A DNA stretch of 64,000 bases from Karstenula rhodostoma CBS 690.94. Its lineage: Eukaryota > Ascomycota > Dothideomycetes > Pleosporales > Didymosphaeriaceae. The position numbers were made by a program, and so were the translations under genes. Numbering within the stretch: the stretch's first letter is position 1; every line of letters begins with the position of its first letter. The stretch is taken from contig MU001513.1 of assembly GCA_010093485.1 (NCBI GenBank), positions 695,696-759,695 of the forward strand. The letters are read 5' to 3'. A model generated the notes under the pieces. The model saw only the letters and a list, made by a program, of their open reading frames with translations, was not told the origin of the DNA and made no database searches. Shown in pieces: positions 45,972 through 57,874 of this stretch.

Positions 45972-46812
45972 ATGTCCGACGGTCGTAAGGCTACCCCTAC
46001 TCCATTCCAACCCCAGCCCGATCTTCTTCTCAACACCGTCTATACTACACCCTGACTCACAAACCCATCCAACCTAGACCCAGTTATTAACAATGTCCTT
46101 TAGTGAACGATGCCCGCGCCGTGCGCATTGCGGAGATTATGAACGACTTCCGCAACCTGCAACACTACCTCAGCCAACTGCGCGCCTCTCCTACCGCAGA
46201 AGAATACTATCTCGAGGGCTACTCTCTGCTCCGTCAATGCAGCAGCGAAGCCCAGAGCATCCTCACGACTCCTTTCGCCGCCACCAGTGGGGCACCGGGC
46301 GGTGACGCTGAGCGCGAGAAGCAGCAATTGAGGGCGTAAGTGCGCCTCGTCTCCATCACTTTCTGAGTCCTGGAACCCAATTCGACAATTGGCCCAGGAC
46401 AGGCTCATGGGATGTGGTGGATAAGCAGGCAACGCAGAGCGAGGCTGACATCAGAGTAGAATTATTGTCGATGCTGCGGTACGGCGCTTTCAGTGCCAGA
46501 GGGCATACCTGAGAGCACATGCGGGACTGAGGTGGATGAACTCGCGGAACAGCGTCCTGCGAGGACAGAAGCCGAATGCGAGTCACTTTGCAGCTCTCCA
46601 GGCCGCTGACAGTAGTCTGCGGATGGTACGTGAACCACCCTCTACAAACCCAAAGCATTCCAAACACAATACTGACCCTTCTCCAGGAACTCCTCGCCAT
46701 CACCGACGCGCATGTCGACAACACGCTGCGCGCCCAGGACGCCTCGCAGCGCAAATGGCTCGCCGAAGACCCTTCCCTGATTCAAATCCAGCAGATCCTC
46801 ATGAGCCGATAA
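45972..46812 (+). CDS. Small conserved-looking helical protein, function unknown
   Basis: Four exons in consistent phase: 45972-45984, 46104-46335, 46553-46625 and 46687-46812, giving 147 residues. Introns are 119, 217 and 61 bp with standard ends. The product starts MSDG, then NDARAVRIAEIMNDFRNLQH, YYLEGYSLLRQCSSEAQSIL, KPNASHFAALQAADSSLRME and DNTLRAQDASQRKWLAEDPS. It is mostly helical, with no signal peptide or membrane segment. The even spread of conserved-looking residues and four matching exons argue for a real gene. I cannot name the family; small coiled-coil subunits of larger complexes look similar. Confidence 0.75.
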
Positions 46813-48531
46813 ACCCCCTCGCCGATACCGCGCTCCTCTTCTAAACTCCGCCGGGGTGGTCTGGTTCGGGCGCGGCCCTTCTTCGACACCACGACTCGAT
46901 TCGACATCTCGACCCCCAAAAAGCCTTTCCTAAACGATACCCCCTCCGTCGGTCTCCTTTCCGCGTCATAGTCTGCTTCCCTTGGACCCTGCAGGCGGCA
47001 GCGACTCGTGCTCTACACACGCGCTACGCTCACGCACCTTGACATGTTTACATACCTCACCTTTCGCATCTGTTGACCGTCTCGCATTTCGATTTTTGCT
47101 TCGCTATTCCCTACCTAGTCCATCTATCCTCCGCATTCTTCAGCACCGTTTTCGTGTCGTTCGACGTCGCTTCCGCGAGACGGGTACATACGCTGTGCTG
47201 GCCCACGCTTACCCGGAAAATGGCCCTACCTTAGCCTCGGCCGTCACCGCATCTTTTCGTTCTAGTCTCCAGCGAACTTTTTTCTGCTTTCTTCTTTGGT
47301 ACACCATGGTGGTAACAGCTTGTTTAGCGTAGGCGTTGGTGTTGACGCGGCGCCGGCTTTTGGGCCGGGGGACGTCGGCAGGGTTGGAGGGCGCTAGTGG
47401 GCGAAGAAGAGGAAGGTTGGCGCGAGCTGTCCTGATGGGGAAATGGCATGATGTGTAGAGCTGGATGGATGGGCTGTGGCGTCTGCGTCTGCGTCTGCGT
47501 CTATTGTACGTTGCTCTTTTTCCTTCTCGGTTGCATTTTCCCAATCTTACTATATCTATCATATTCACATGTATATACATACTCGTTCTTCTTTCTGCAC
47601 CGTACATACATACATATCCACCTACCTGAATCCACATCCCTCACACCAGCACCCTCCCCCTCCCTTCATCAATCACTCAATCACTCAACCCTACAAAGCC
47701 ACCCCACCGCCGCTCCATTCCAGACCAGCTGAGCCCAGTGTCCCCCCCCCCCCTCTCTCTCTCGGGACTCGCTTCGCTTTGCCCCGCTACCGAACAGCCC
47801 TGCGCAGCTGGCCCATCAGCTCCCGACACAGCGGTCAGCTTCGCCCTGTCTAGCGCGCTGCGTCCCGATCGCGAAACCAACGAACCCGCTCCGCATCGCG
47901 CGCCGAGCATCTGGGTCCAGGGGAGCTGGGACGCACCGCTGGTGATGCTAGCCTGGGCTGCGCTGGGTAGATCCGCGGGCGCGCGCGCGGACTAGTACCC
48001 GGATGTCGTGACTCGTCTCGTCTCGTCCCCTTCCCTACCATCACCACACCGCGCCGCTACAAACCTTCCCAAGCTCGTGCTGTCGTTTGTAGATACGGTC
48101 CAGGGCAGTGCGGTGCGTTCGGTTCGGCACTTTTGCGCGCACGGACGCCCGGCCACGTGGGGGCCTTGTCCGCGCGTTACGTAGTATGGGATGGCGCGGA
48201 TCGGGGCTGCCGATCGGTTGCTAGGGGTGCGGTGTGGGGCCGGGGTTGCCGATCGTTTGGTGAAGGTGCATGGGGTGGGAGGGGTAGGAGAAGAGGAGAA
48301 GATATGAGGTGAGGGAGGTGGGTATTACTATCATAAACGGCTGTCTAATGGTGGACAGAGTGCATCGTAAATCCGGAGTAGCCTGTCGCCATGGCTGGAG
48401 AAAGAACGCCAACTCTCCAGCTACATGCCCTCGCTGCCCACAAATCCTTCGCAGAAAGCTAGTCTTCCCGTTGTAGGAATAACTTCCCCAAACCACAGCC
48501 ATATACCACGTTCGGCAACACGCTCTGCCAC
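46813..48531. other. Gene-free spacer with simple repeats
   Basis: 1.7 kb between two tail-to-tail genes. Pyrimidine-rich, with (GTCTGC)n near 47480-47505, CATA repeats near 47600, and a C12 run followed by (CT)n at 47742-47763. No domain-bearing frame. Confidence 0.6.
47742..47763. repeat. Poly-C followed by (CT)n tract
   Basis: Twelve C residues directly followed by CT dinucleotides in the gene-free spacer. It is a simple-sequence tract and may be prone to sequencing error. Confidence 0.85.
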
Positions 48532-50034
48532 CTACCCCCTCATCTCCTCGCGGTGCCGCGCAACCATGACCTCCAACTCCCGCAACTGCTTCTGCCGCAC
48601 GACCCCCAACCGCGCGTCGTTCCCCGCGCGCTGCCGAAGACGCTCCTCCCGCTGAGCCAAGGTCGTCTCGCGAGCTTCGAGCACGTACTGTCTGCCAGCT
48701 AGGTCGTGTTCCCGGGTATCGAGGTTCTGCTCCCGATTATTCAAGCGCGTCTCCCGCTCATGAAGGTCCTTCTCGCGCTGATCGAGCCGCGCCTGCCACT
48801 CCAGTTGAGGCTGGGTGTCCACGTCGGCGGGCTCGATGGTGTCGTTCTCCGGCGTGGGTGAGAGGACGAAGGGGTTCGGAGGAGCCCTGGATCGTCGGTT
48901 TTGGCGGAGGCTGTTGGACCGCGGGCCAAACAGGGGTGGATATGAGACGAACAGGGGGCTGGACGGAGTCTCTCCAGGCGGGAACTCCCCGAGGAGAGGC
49001 AGTCGGGGTGGGTTCTGCTCGCTGTCTTGGGTGGTTCCGGCATCGTCGACATCCATAGCGGCCGTTTCATTGTCGTCTGCGGTCAGGTCGGCTGCTTGAG
49101 TGCCGTCCTGGGTGCTGTTCGGCAAGCCCCAGTTCCGCTGGATACGTTCTGCGAGGGTCTGCGGTGTGGGGCGAGCACGCGGCGTGGGATTCCAGAAGGA
49201 GTTGGGGAAGGGAGTGGGTTGCTCTTGCTGTTGCGGTTGCGGTTGACCTGGCTGACGCTGGCTATTGTCACCAGTCGCATCGTTGCCGCTAGCGTTCTCG
49301 CGTTTGATTGTTGTGGTCTTGCGGGAATTCGGAGCTGCTGCCTCCTTCTTTTTGTCCTCTTTGCGCTGCCTACGCGAACCCTGCGTGGTGCGAGCTCGCT
49401 CTCGGACACTGTTGATGTCGCGTGTGATGGAGTTGAAGCTCTCCAGAGGCTGCGAGATGTGTCAGCCATGCCACCAAAGCACAGTTGGGATACGTACGTC
49501 TTGGTCGTCATCACTGTTGATGAGATTGATCACCGGGTCCTCGCGTTGTCGCTCTCGGAATAGTCGTGGGGGGCCAGGAACTTGAGGACTGGCCAAACGA
49601 CGAGAGCCAATTACTGAGGCTTCATGTAGTAGTCGTGGCCCGGGTGCTCCGCTAGGTAATGTAATCCCTCCGTGGGCCCGGCGCACGCTATCTGCTGTTG
49701 CCGCTGCTGCTGCTTGGCCGGATCTATGCGATTCTGCTACTCTTGCCCATGAACCTAGTGCTGGAGCTGGCGTTGGCGCCTCCATCCACACAGTCCGACA
49801 AAGCGGGCACTTCTTCGCGAGCCGCGGGTTGTTTGTAAGTATGGCCGTGAGGCAGTTGCGACCGAAGATGTGGTTGCACCCCTCGATTTTGATTTGCACA
49901 CACTGTTCCAGGACGTAGTTGTCGAGGCAAATCGGACACTCGTCGAGCACGGGGAGGTCCTGCGGGTCAACGGGCTTGGTCTTCTCCTTCAGGAAGGTTG
50001 TGCAACGCTCGCGCGCAGCCTTGTGGTCGGCCAT
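48532..50034 (-). CDS. RING-finger protein with C-terminal coiled coil
   Basis: Probable E3 ubiquitin ligase. Exons 50034-49498 and 49449-48532 with a 48-bp intron give 484 residues. The RING lies at about 33-79: C33-x2-C36, C53-x-H55, C61 and C76-x2-C79. The position where a fifth zinc ligand (His or Cys) usually sits holds Gly58 (CNHIFGRNC), a variant to note. The middle is Pro/Gln/Ser-rich and disordered (SFWNPTPRARPTPQTLAERI). The C-terminal 100 residues form a strikingly regular heptad array with L-x-x-R-E spacing (LDQREKDLHERETRLNNRE), predicting a long coiled coil that could mediate dimerisation. The substrate is unknown. Confidence 0.85.
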
Positions 50035-51156
50035 TGCGAAGATGTTTGGGCGTAAGTTAATCGCCGATGTAGAAGTCGCAAAGTGTATGTCGATTCAGAA
50101 GCGAGGTGCGGCGTTTTTGAATGGGCGGGGACGAGGTGAGAGGTCGAGGCGCGTGCATGCGGTGAGGGACGCGGGCGTTTGCACATTCACCGTGGCACAG
50201 ACATCTCAAATTTTGAAAGCGGGTATGGGGTGAGCAGGGATCATTACAACTGTCGCTCTTGTATTGCGGTGCGTGTAAATTACCGAAGCAAACAACTTGC
50301 AAATGCAAACAATAACAACCATGGAACAATAGCGTCGGTGAGGTATACAGACAATATGCGCCCGCCTTAGCAAACAACAACACTCTTCTCGTGCGTTTAT
50401 AGCTAGCGAGCTTCTAAACAAACAAAAAAAGACAGTCATAGAGACAGCACCATGATATCTTGCGAAGTGGCATACTACATGCAAATTCTCACGGCAGCGC
50501 TCGCCACAATGGTTTTTCATCTCCTACAGTACGAAGATAAAAGTCTGCGTACAATCGGCCTACGTATTACCTACCCTGGGGCAATACACCCTACTTAGGC
50601 TTTTGTTGCTACAGTCGACGGGTGATACCCTATGCACGCAACGACTGTGCTCACACTTTTAAATCAGCATTGTACGCCTAAACTCTACAGCCAAGAATCC
50701 TGGAAACAGAATCCTGAGAATTATCACTGGCCCAAAACGGTATTCGGTTTTCTACACATCCAAATAGGGACTACACAAGCAGGTTAGTAAGCCGAGGAGC
50801 CTTTTCTATCCTCGGCCCGAACGAACTATAACAATTCCAGGACCAAATGCACGTTGAGGTACCTTCTTCCCCACAAATAACAACGTGGGTGTGGTGAGTA
50901 AAACTTACACCTCCGTCTTGGACAGACGCCTTGCCCGAACTAAGTCGTAACTCGAGTTTACCTGATACAAGCTCACGAGATATCTCACTCCTACTACAAA
51001 CAGTGGCAGTGCGAGGCGGAGCAATGAGCGCATCTATAGAAAATCCTGAAGTATAAAACCATGAAGCTAACTCTGTTCACGTTTCCCCATCCGCACCAAA
51101 AGTCCTTTTGTTCAAACCACCTCCAATAATAAAATTATCACGTCCTAGCACGAACT
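50035..51156. other. AT-rich intergenic region
   Basis: Holds the RING gene promoter next to 50034. The rest is AT-rich with A-rich runs near 50410-50440. A TATAAA lies just before an ATG at 51061, but the frame from that ATG is short and stops within 22 codons. Confidence 0.5.
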
Positions 51157-51405
51157 ACGCAGCTCACCACCTTCCTCCTCACTGCGATGTCCCTCGCCGG
51201 CCTGGCTTCTGCGCAGAATTTCGAGTGCCAATCTTAGAACGTACGAATACCTTACCCGCCGTCCATGACCAGACTTCACGCTGATGCAATTCGATAACAG
51301 AACTGTGCCGGGAACACGGTGTGCTTCCATGTTGCCACGTCATCCAACTGTGTCAATTCGAGCATTTGTTCTTCATGGGGCATTGGAAACGGGCAGTGTA
51401 GTTAG
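51157..51405 (+). pseudogene. Remnant of a six-cysteine small secreted protein
   Basis: An exon from about 51157 encodes a typical signal peptide (LTTFLLTAMSLAGLASAQ) and then NFEC. It is followed by an in-frame TAG at 51235-51237, a GTACGA donor at 51241 and a 60-bp intron ending ATAACAG. Exon 2 (51301-51405) encodes a 34-residue piece with five cysteines (NCAGNTVCFHVA, NCVNSSICSSWGIGNGQCS). Counting the first exon, six cysteines are present, an even number as in disulfide-bonded apoplastic proteins. The codon at the expected start is ACG, with an in-frame ATG ten codons later. The TAG has no splice escape that I can find, so the gene looks broken here. Role unknown; effector-like only in form. 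Confidence 0.55.
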
Positions 51406-51699
51406 ATGCATTGACCCAGTATGGGAGCCGAGATGGTTTGGAACGTGGTTGACGATGAAAGAAGGTGCTGCGGTGGGATGGATAGTGGGGTGGCCGGGAC
51501 GTTCCGTAGATATGGAAATTGGTCGCATGAAACTGCACGATCTAGCAAGGGCTTGGACTCGTCTTACAGATAGCGAACATGATTTGATCAGCATCGCGAC
51601 GCATTTAGGAGCCCTGGGTGTCGTGCATTCGACTATAGCAAGCACAAGAAAGTTTAGGTATATACACTAATCCTGGATACGAACTTGGGAAGCAGACTT
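51406..51699. other. Spacer, no supported gene
   Basis: About 290 bases between the cysteine-rich remnant and the 3' end of the DUF3328 gene. Only chance frames. Confidence 0.55.
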
Positions 51700-52630
51700 C
51701 TAGAAGATCTCCTGATCGTCATAAGCCCGCACGCTCTCCAGCCTCTTCCGCACCTCATTCGGATCGCGGCAGACATGCTTGCTATCCCAGCCATCACTGC
51801 CGCCGTTGTGGTCAGGAAACGTAGTCTCCAGACCTTCCATGCTCATGTCCGCGCTGCACAAAATGGCCTGGCGCATGTAGTCGAAGCAATGAATCATGTG
51901 CCAGTGGTGGTCCTCTGGCATGGATGTGATGTCCCAAAGAGAGTGGTTGGAGGTCATGGCGGAGTAAACTTCGACCACGGCGAAAAGGCAGTGCAGCTGG
52001 TGGGTCATGGATGTCGTGAAGACAGTCTGGTTGGGCCAGGAGATGGGGGTGGGCAGGTCGTGGTAGTTCTCTGGGTCGGGAATGGACTGGAATCCCATTC
52101 CCTCTGTGGAAATGGTCAGTGACGTGACTAAGTCCTTGATAACGAGTTTGCTTACTGGGCATCAGCTCATTCCAGGCATGCAGAGTCTCAGGGGTGAAGA
52201 ACTCGGATGTGTTCATGGGCGCGAACGTCTGGTTGACCTGGAATTTCGTGACTTGGGTAGGGACTGCCTCGCGTCAATGCCGAATCGACTGCCTCTTGAA
52301 AAGCCACCTACTGTGAGGTCCCCAACCCGTGACATCGCCCCCTACTTCCGATGCACTGCTACTTCTCTTGCTTCCCAGGCCAAGCTGTCGCAGCATCCCT
52401 TGATCTTTTGCAAGGAATCCGACCATTATGAGCTGTAGCCCAATGACCACAAACCACCGCGACGCCTTCAGTATGCCAACACACGCATTTGTCTTCGATC
52501 TCCGCCTCGTAAATGTGTCTGCCGCCCAGTGCTTCTCCATACCAACAAGGGACTCCACCTCCGTCGAAGAGTCGTCGTCGTGGTTGTCGACTGCGGAAAC
52601 ATTCTTGTACCCGTGTTGTGGCTCCATCAT
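51700..52630 (-). CDS. UstYa-type DUF3328 protein
   Basis: Member of the UstYa/DUF3328 family, whose studied members act as oxidases or tailoring enzymes in fungal peptide and polyketide pathways. Exons 52630-52312, 52263-52156 and 52103-51700 (introns 48 and 52 bp) give 276 residues. There is one membrane segment at about 75-95 (WFVVIGLQLIMVGFLA), so the C-terminal domain probably faces the ER or Golgi lumen. Both family motifs are present: HQLHC at 177-181 and HMIHC at 211-215, the latter followed by FDYMRQAILCSAD. No RiPP precursor with repeated core peptides is recognised nearby. The pathway is unknown. Confidence 0.9.
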
Positions 52631-53915
52631 GGCGGTTAAAGAAACGAATGACACCGGGTCTAACTTTGGAAACAAAAAAATCGATATGGCGCGAAGGGAA
52701 AGTGAGCACAGCTAACGAGCATCAGGCAGCACGGCGCACCGCCGTATATGATGCCTCCTCCATGCGCAGCGGTGCACCAGATGGATCTGCAACCGCATTT
52801 GTTTGACAATCGTTGAACGTCTCTCAAATGCCGCTGTCGCCGCGGGCATGCGCAAGCGCGGAGCAGGTATGCGAAACGGAAGCTTGTGTCGAGAATACCC
52901 AGACTAATCCCTGCTTCGTTAGGTCTTGGGGATGAAACAGGCGATCATTCGTGAGCAGTGAGAAGCTAGGCTGCATATGACTGTAATGTGAAACTTTAGC
53001 GGAGCTCTTGCTGAACGTCAATTGGAAAACCACCAAACACGGTCCTTTATTGTAACGGGAGTGCCACGCCCTGTTTCTTGCTAGAATGACGAGTCTATAA
53101 AATCCGGAAAGTGAGATCTCTATGTATGTATGGGACTCAACATCAGTCAAGCTGGGAACCTTGGAAGTTAACGTATCACGTGATTTGATACACGGTTGGC
53201 TGAAAAAGTCTTACCGTCATCGAGACATCATTTTTTTATTCGATATAATCGTCTCAAATTTTTCACTCATGCTTCTCCGCGTTATTAGAGCATATGCACT
53301 GCCGAAGTGGCTGCGTGGCATCACTCAGCTTCCTCACTTTGTCATACAACTACTACTCATCCAGTGGACTGTGGTTGGGCGTTTATGTGTGCCCTTTGAA
53401 AAGAATCTCGGTTGCTTGCAGCGAGACTGCGCCCACTGACTATTGTGCGCAACCGGTACGACGTTGCACTGCCTGTCACTTTCCTGCACTCATGTGCTTG
53501 AGCCCCTCGAACCAGAGAAACCGTGCATTCGTGATCACAATCTACTCATATGCATGCGCTCAGCCGTTCTGAATGATTGATCAGTCTCCGAGGCCGATGC
53601 TGCAATTATTCCAAATTAAACATTCTGAGTATCAACTCACTCGATCACACTGGGAGCAAGTGGTTGATGATTATCTCGCGTGCAGTCTGCATAGTGAGTC
53701 AGAAATGTTCGTAAGTATGTTATTAGTATCAGTGCGTGTGAGGCACTGATAAACTACCATGTCGTGCGACCATACACAGGCCTGGCTTAGCGGTCACCGC
53801 AGGAGATTGCCGCCTCACATTTTGATCTATAAGTTTGCCTCTCTAGAGCTCGCTGCAGCCTCCAGAGCTTTTGGTTCTCTTCTAAACCCATATACAGATC
53901 GGTCGAGTTTGAAGA
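52631..53915. other. Divergent upstream region and spacer, no other gene
   Basis: Upstream of both the DUF3328 gene (minus) and the DUF6594 gene (plus). AT-rich around 53150-53300. No domain-bearing frame is found. Confidence 0.5.
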
Positions 53916-55054
53916 ATGATCGAGAAAGCCGAGCCCGCAGCGCCAACGTTCCGCGACCAATGGAAGTGGCAAGACTCTCCAATCGGTTACCCCAAGCTCG
54001 CAGAGCGTATCGCAGTGCTGCCCGAAACTGGGATTTACCGCCGGTTTGATGCACTCAATGCACGCAATCTTCTTTATCTTCAATCTGAACTTTGTACGCT
54101 CGAGAACGCAATACGTGAGCAGGAGGAGAGAGATCAACATGATAAGAGAGGCAACAAGTCAAAGTACGCTACGGATCATGCCTGCATGTTGAATGATGCA
54201 CCGAGCGTTGGCAGAAGGCAACTCAATCTGGTTGAGACGCTTCGGAAGAAGATCTCGCAATATAGTAAGTCAGCGTACAGATTGATTCAGATAAAGCATA
54301 AGAGGCTGAATTTTTCGACACCGCGGTTTTGGCTTTATACAGTACCAAGACCAAAGTCTGAGTACATCTTGGCCCATGCTTGCATACCCTGGAGTAACAT
54401 ACGAGGTATCTCATCGCGACGGCTTGGGCTAATCATACTCTTGTTTAGACAAAGCGCTTATTCAGCAGTCGAAGCTGCAGAGGATCCATCCACCAGACCG
54501 TTTTGACCTTAGTAACGTCCAAGCCTTCCTTCAGAGCGAGCATATGAAAAATGATTTGGTGGGTGAGGACTCTGAGACATGGGGCAACCCACGCGACCCA
54601 GACAATCATCCACCTGATCTCATTGGCATCAAACCTCGCCGAAAGGAAGACACCTTCTCTCGTCTTGTGGCTGAGAATGCTGTCCATTTGTTCAAATGCG
54701 GCCTGGGTCGTTTTACCAAAAAAGATCGACACCTTGGACGGAAAGTCTACTATGACACGCACGTCATGAAAGCAACGGTTGTGATGACCTCCATCTTGGC
54801 ATCGCTCATTCCTATAGCCTCTATCTGGGTGTTGGTGTCTCTGCATTCCTTGAAGCACAAAATGATCGCTATTGCGGCTTTCAATGTGCTCATATCGACA
54901 TGCCTGACCTTCTTCACGGATGCAAGGAGAACAGATGTTTTTGCAGTTACAGCCGCGTAAGATAACCCAAAGCCTCGTACACAGTTCCTGACTGACTCGT
55001 GATATTAGATTCACGGCAGTCCAAGTTGTTTTTATTGGTGCTGGCGATGGCTAG
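53916..55054 (+). CDS. DUF6594 membrane protein
   Basis: Typical fungal DUF6594 protein of 300 residues, function unknown. Exons are 53916-54264, 54449-54956 and 55009-55054; introns are 184 and 52 bp. The N-terminal family motif is clear (YPKLAERIAVLPETGIYRRF then LLYLQSELCTLE), followed by a helical region. The C-terminus has three hydrophobic segments (ATVVMTSILASLIPIASIWV, MIAIAAFNVLISTCLTFF, AVQVVFIG), the usual three-helix membrane end. The third exon completes the last helix, so reading through the second intron would cut the protein short. These proteins are common, variable and often near secondary-metabolite or incompatibility loci; no role can be assigned. Confidence 0.85.
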
Positions 55055-55215
55055 CCAGGCAACGGAGCATGTTGATTGATCGTTCGTGTCTATCAAGAAG
55101 GGATCACGTGGTGGGTCGAGGAGCAATGTGTGAATTAGATTTCCAAAAATCCAAGAACGTGAGTAATCTAGTGCACAGTTGACCTGGTCTGAGTTGTGGT
55201 GCTTGATCAAATAGT

Positions 55216-57481
55216 TCAGTGAGTGTCTGTTTGATCTTCAACCTGGAACGACCCGCCAAAAAGGCTATCAAACAAAGCAAAATCTACACCCTGCAAGTCC
55301 CAGTGGTCTCCATTAGTCCACGGTAGCTCAAGTTCATTTTGATCGAGGAAGTCATGACCGATACCGTCAGGTGGCTGTTGTGAAGGTTCCACGAGACCGC
55401 AGCTTGTCAAATGCTGGGCTGATAGATAGGACATCTCATCCAATGTGGCCTCTGACTCTGTTGGGTTTGGAGATTGGTTCGAGACCGGCGCGAGTGTAGC
55501 TGGAGGAGACAAGACATGCGCTGGATTTTCCTGGGTTGCAAGGGTATTCCTCGAGACAGTTCCCCTCACAAAATCGATGCTGCCGAAATTTGGGATGTGC
55601 ACCCGCATTGCCCTGCCTCCGTCGACCAGTCTTCCATCGCATTCTAGCTCTTCATGGGTGGCCTCAGAAGACGATACGTTATAATTCCCACCAGCCGAAG
55701 CAATAGACTCGATGAAAAGCAGATCCCGAAGGATTCGGGATATTCTGGTTGAAATAGCATCCGTACCCGGCTCATACATGCCTTCGATGATATCCAAAGC
55801 TTGTTCCATCAAGCCACGATCACTCAGGCGGCTATGAGCTAAGAATTCGAATCCAGTGCTCTCGGAGAGGTCCCCAGCAGGCTTTGTGGGCGCACTTCCG
55901 CTGCTCTTGATATGGACGATGCACAAGATCGTTGCCGTAATGAAGGCGAGGAAGTCCGAACCGCGGCAGTAGTAATGGGCTGGATTCGACGCGCGAAAAC
56001 TCAGGAAACGATTGAGCAGCTCTCGACTTGTATTCACAGCAACCGCCTTGCTATAGTCGTGACTACGGTCGGGTGACAGCACATACGGCAAATGCAGACG
56101 GATTAAGAGATGGTAATGAGAAAATTGGTCCATGACGCGAGTCATGTCGCGCATTATCTTCGTTTCATCGTCGTGGCCGGGCGCGAAATTCGGAGTCAGC
56201 CACCAGCGTGGCGACATCTCTGCCGCAGCCTCACGAAGTACTTGGTCGATCTTGTGGGTTTCGATGATATCGAAATCAGAGGAGCCCGAACGAGATATAA
56301 TGCGCTCTTGCACCATGTAATGGATACGTTGCATGCGTTCGACCGGGCTGCACGCTGCCAAAGCCTTCTCGCAGGTAATATGGCGCGTTTCCAAAGCAGA
56401 TCGCTGCAAACCCAACATGATGGATAAATAAGCATCCATCTCAGCAAGACGGAAGGTCAAGTGGTCAAGGTCGAATTCTTTGCGGGCGTTGGATTCTAGG
56501 AATCTCAGAGATGGTGAAGAAAGGCCGCGATGCAGCGCCATTGATTGTGCAACGGTGATGGCCCGACGTGTGGCCATCCATGATCTATGCAGATTTCCAC
56601 TGTAATTTTGGTACATGGCTTCTAACATGATGCATTCGATGGCTTCCACAGAACCGAGAAGTTCATCCCGGGTCGTGACGAGTCTGATGGCGGTGTCGAC
56701 AACGCGCTCCATGATTTGTCGTGGCTGGAACCGTTGATTTTCCATAGCTTTCACCGCTGAAGGAACGGCGCCTTGGAGGAAGGTACCGAGTAGCAGCAGC
56801 TTTCGGGCGAAGAGTACCGGATGTTCTTCTATTGGAGGTAGACGAAGAAGATCAGCGGTTGACGGTGTCTTTCCCCCAGAAAGATTTGGATGCGGCCTGC
56901 ACATTCCACAGTGGAGCTGCGAAGATAGCCCAACACTAATAGCGCAAATGAGGTCAAGTTCAGTTTGGTCCGGCCATGCAGCGATCATCTCGCAATTCAG
57001 CTCTCTGAATCCATCTGCGGTTCGCCGAGAGTGCCTCCGGCCCACAGACGCGAATGAATAGGTTGCTCTGAGCTATTTGCAGTTCAGCTCGGCCCGAGTA
57101 AACATGATGGAAGCCTACCTGAGAGGGATCCTGGCCAGAAGATATGGAAGCAGTGATGTCGGAGTCGTTTCCAAAAGCGTGCGGACTTGGGCCATCGAGA
57201 TCCGATGGACACGACTGATGCGGATGTGACAGTTGTCCAATGAGCTCTTCTACTCGGTTGAGTCGTAAATCAAGCTGCACATTTCCGGGAAGAGACAGAG
57301 GGGACGGAGGCTCGGAAAGCTCCTGGCTTACACAAGGAGTCTTTCGACGAGTGCAATTATCGCACGCGCTATTCGTCGGAGCAGAAAAGATGCACCGCAC
57401 TTTGCGCCGCCTACAATCCCAGCAGCTTTGTGTGCCTTTGCGCACCTTTCTGCGTTTCGTCGTGGGTTCGTGTTCAGACAT
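55216..57481 (-). CDS. Zn2Cys6 fungal transcription factor
   Basis: Binuclear zinc-cluster regulator of 739 residues, probably nuclear. Exons 57481-57119 and 57072-55216. The 46-bp intron (GTAGGC donor, GCTGAAC branch) joins DPSQ to LRATYSFASVGRRHSRR in phase. The zinc cluster is at C20, C23, C30, C40, C43 and C50 (CWDCRRRKVRC, then CDNCTRRKTPC), preceded by a basic stretch (KRRKVRKG). A coiled-coil-like segment follows (VQLDLRLNRVEELIGQL), then the fungal-specific regulatory domain (ELNCEMIAAWPDQTELDLIC onwards). The ATG at 57481 is the first in the frame. An everted CCG-N6-CGG palindrome lies 75 bp upstream, and three more lie upstream of the next gene on the same strand, which suggests self-regulation. 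Confidence 0.93.
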
Positions 57482-57874
57482 AATGGGTTGAGCGACAGTG
57501 GTGCTTCGACGAAGTTCGGTGTTCTTAGGAGCTGGAGGCACCGAGGCCGCTTTGACCGAGTGTTCGGCCGAATCTCCGTCCGATTCGTACTAAGCGATTA
57601 GTGTCTATTTCCCCTCAATGCCGACCTTTCCGATCAATGTGGAACTCTATCAGCAGTTTCTGATATGTCGATGCTTAGACAACACGACAATTTGATCGCC
57701 TAGTCCACGCGTGAAGTCGTGCGATAACGACTGTCTGAAGTTTTAAGTTCACCACGTACAAAAGACGTTCACATATATGAAGCCACACTATATTGTCTGT
57801 GTTAACGAAAGCCGGAAGTGGGTAGCCATCATACTGAAGCTGGCCCTTGCGTAGTCTCTTCACCTAGCAATCCA
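57482..57874. promoter_or_regulatory. Promoter region of the Zn2Cys6 regulator
   Basis: 393 bases between the NmrA-like gene's end and the regulator's ATG. Contains the CCG-N6-CGG palindrome annotated separately and a TCGGCCGA palindrome overlapping its end. No gene. Confidence 0.5.
57556..57567. promoter_or_regulatory. CCG-N6-CGG palindrome upstream of Zn2Cys6 gene
   Basis: CCGAGTGTTCGG, an everted CCG/CGG pair with 6-base spacing, 75-86 bp upstream of the regulator ATG. It shares CCGAG-NN-TTCGG with the three sites at 59094-59181. Such triplet pairs are standard Zn2Cys6 dimer targets. Binding is inferred, not shown. Confidence 0.6.
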
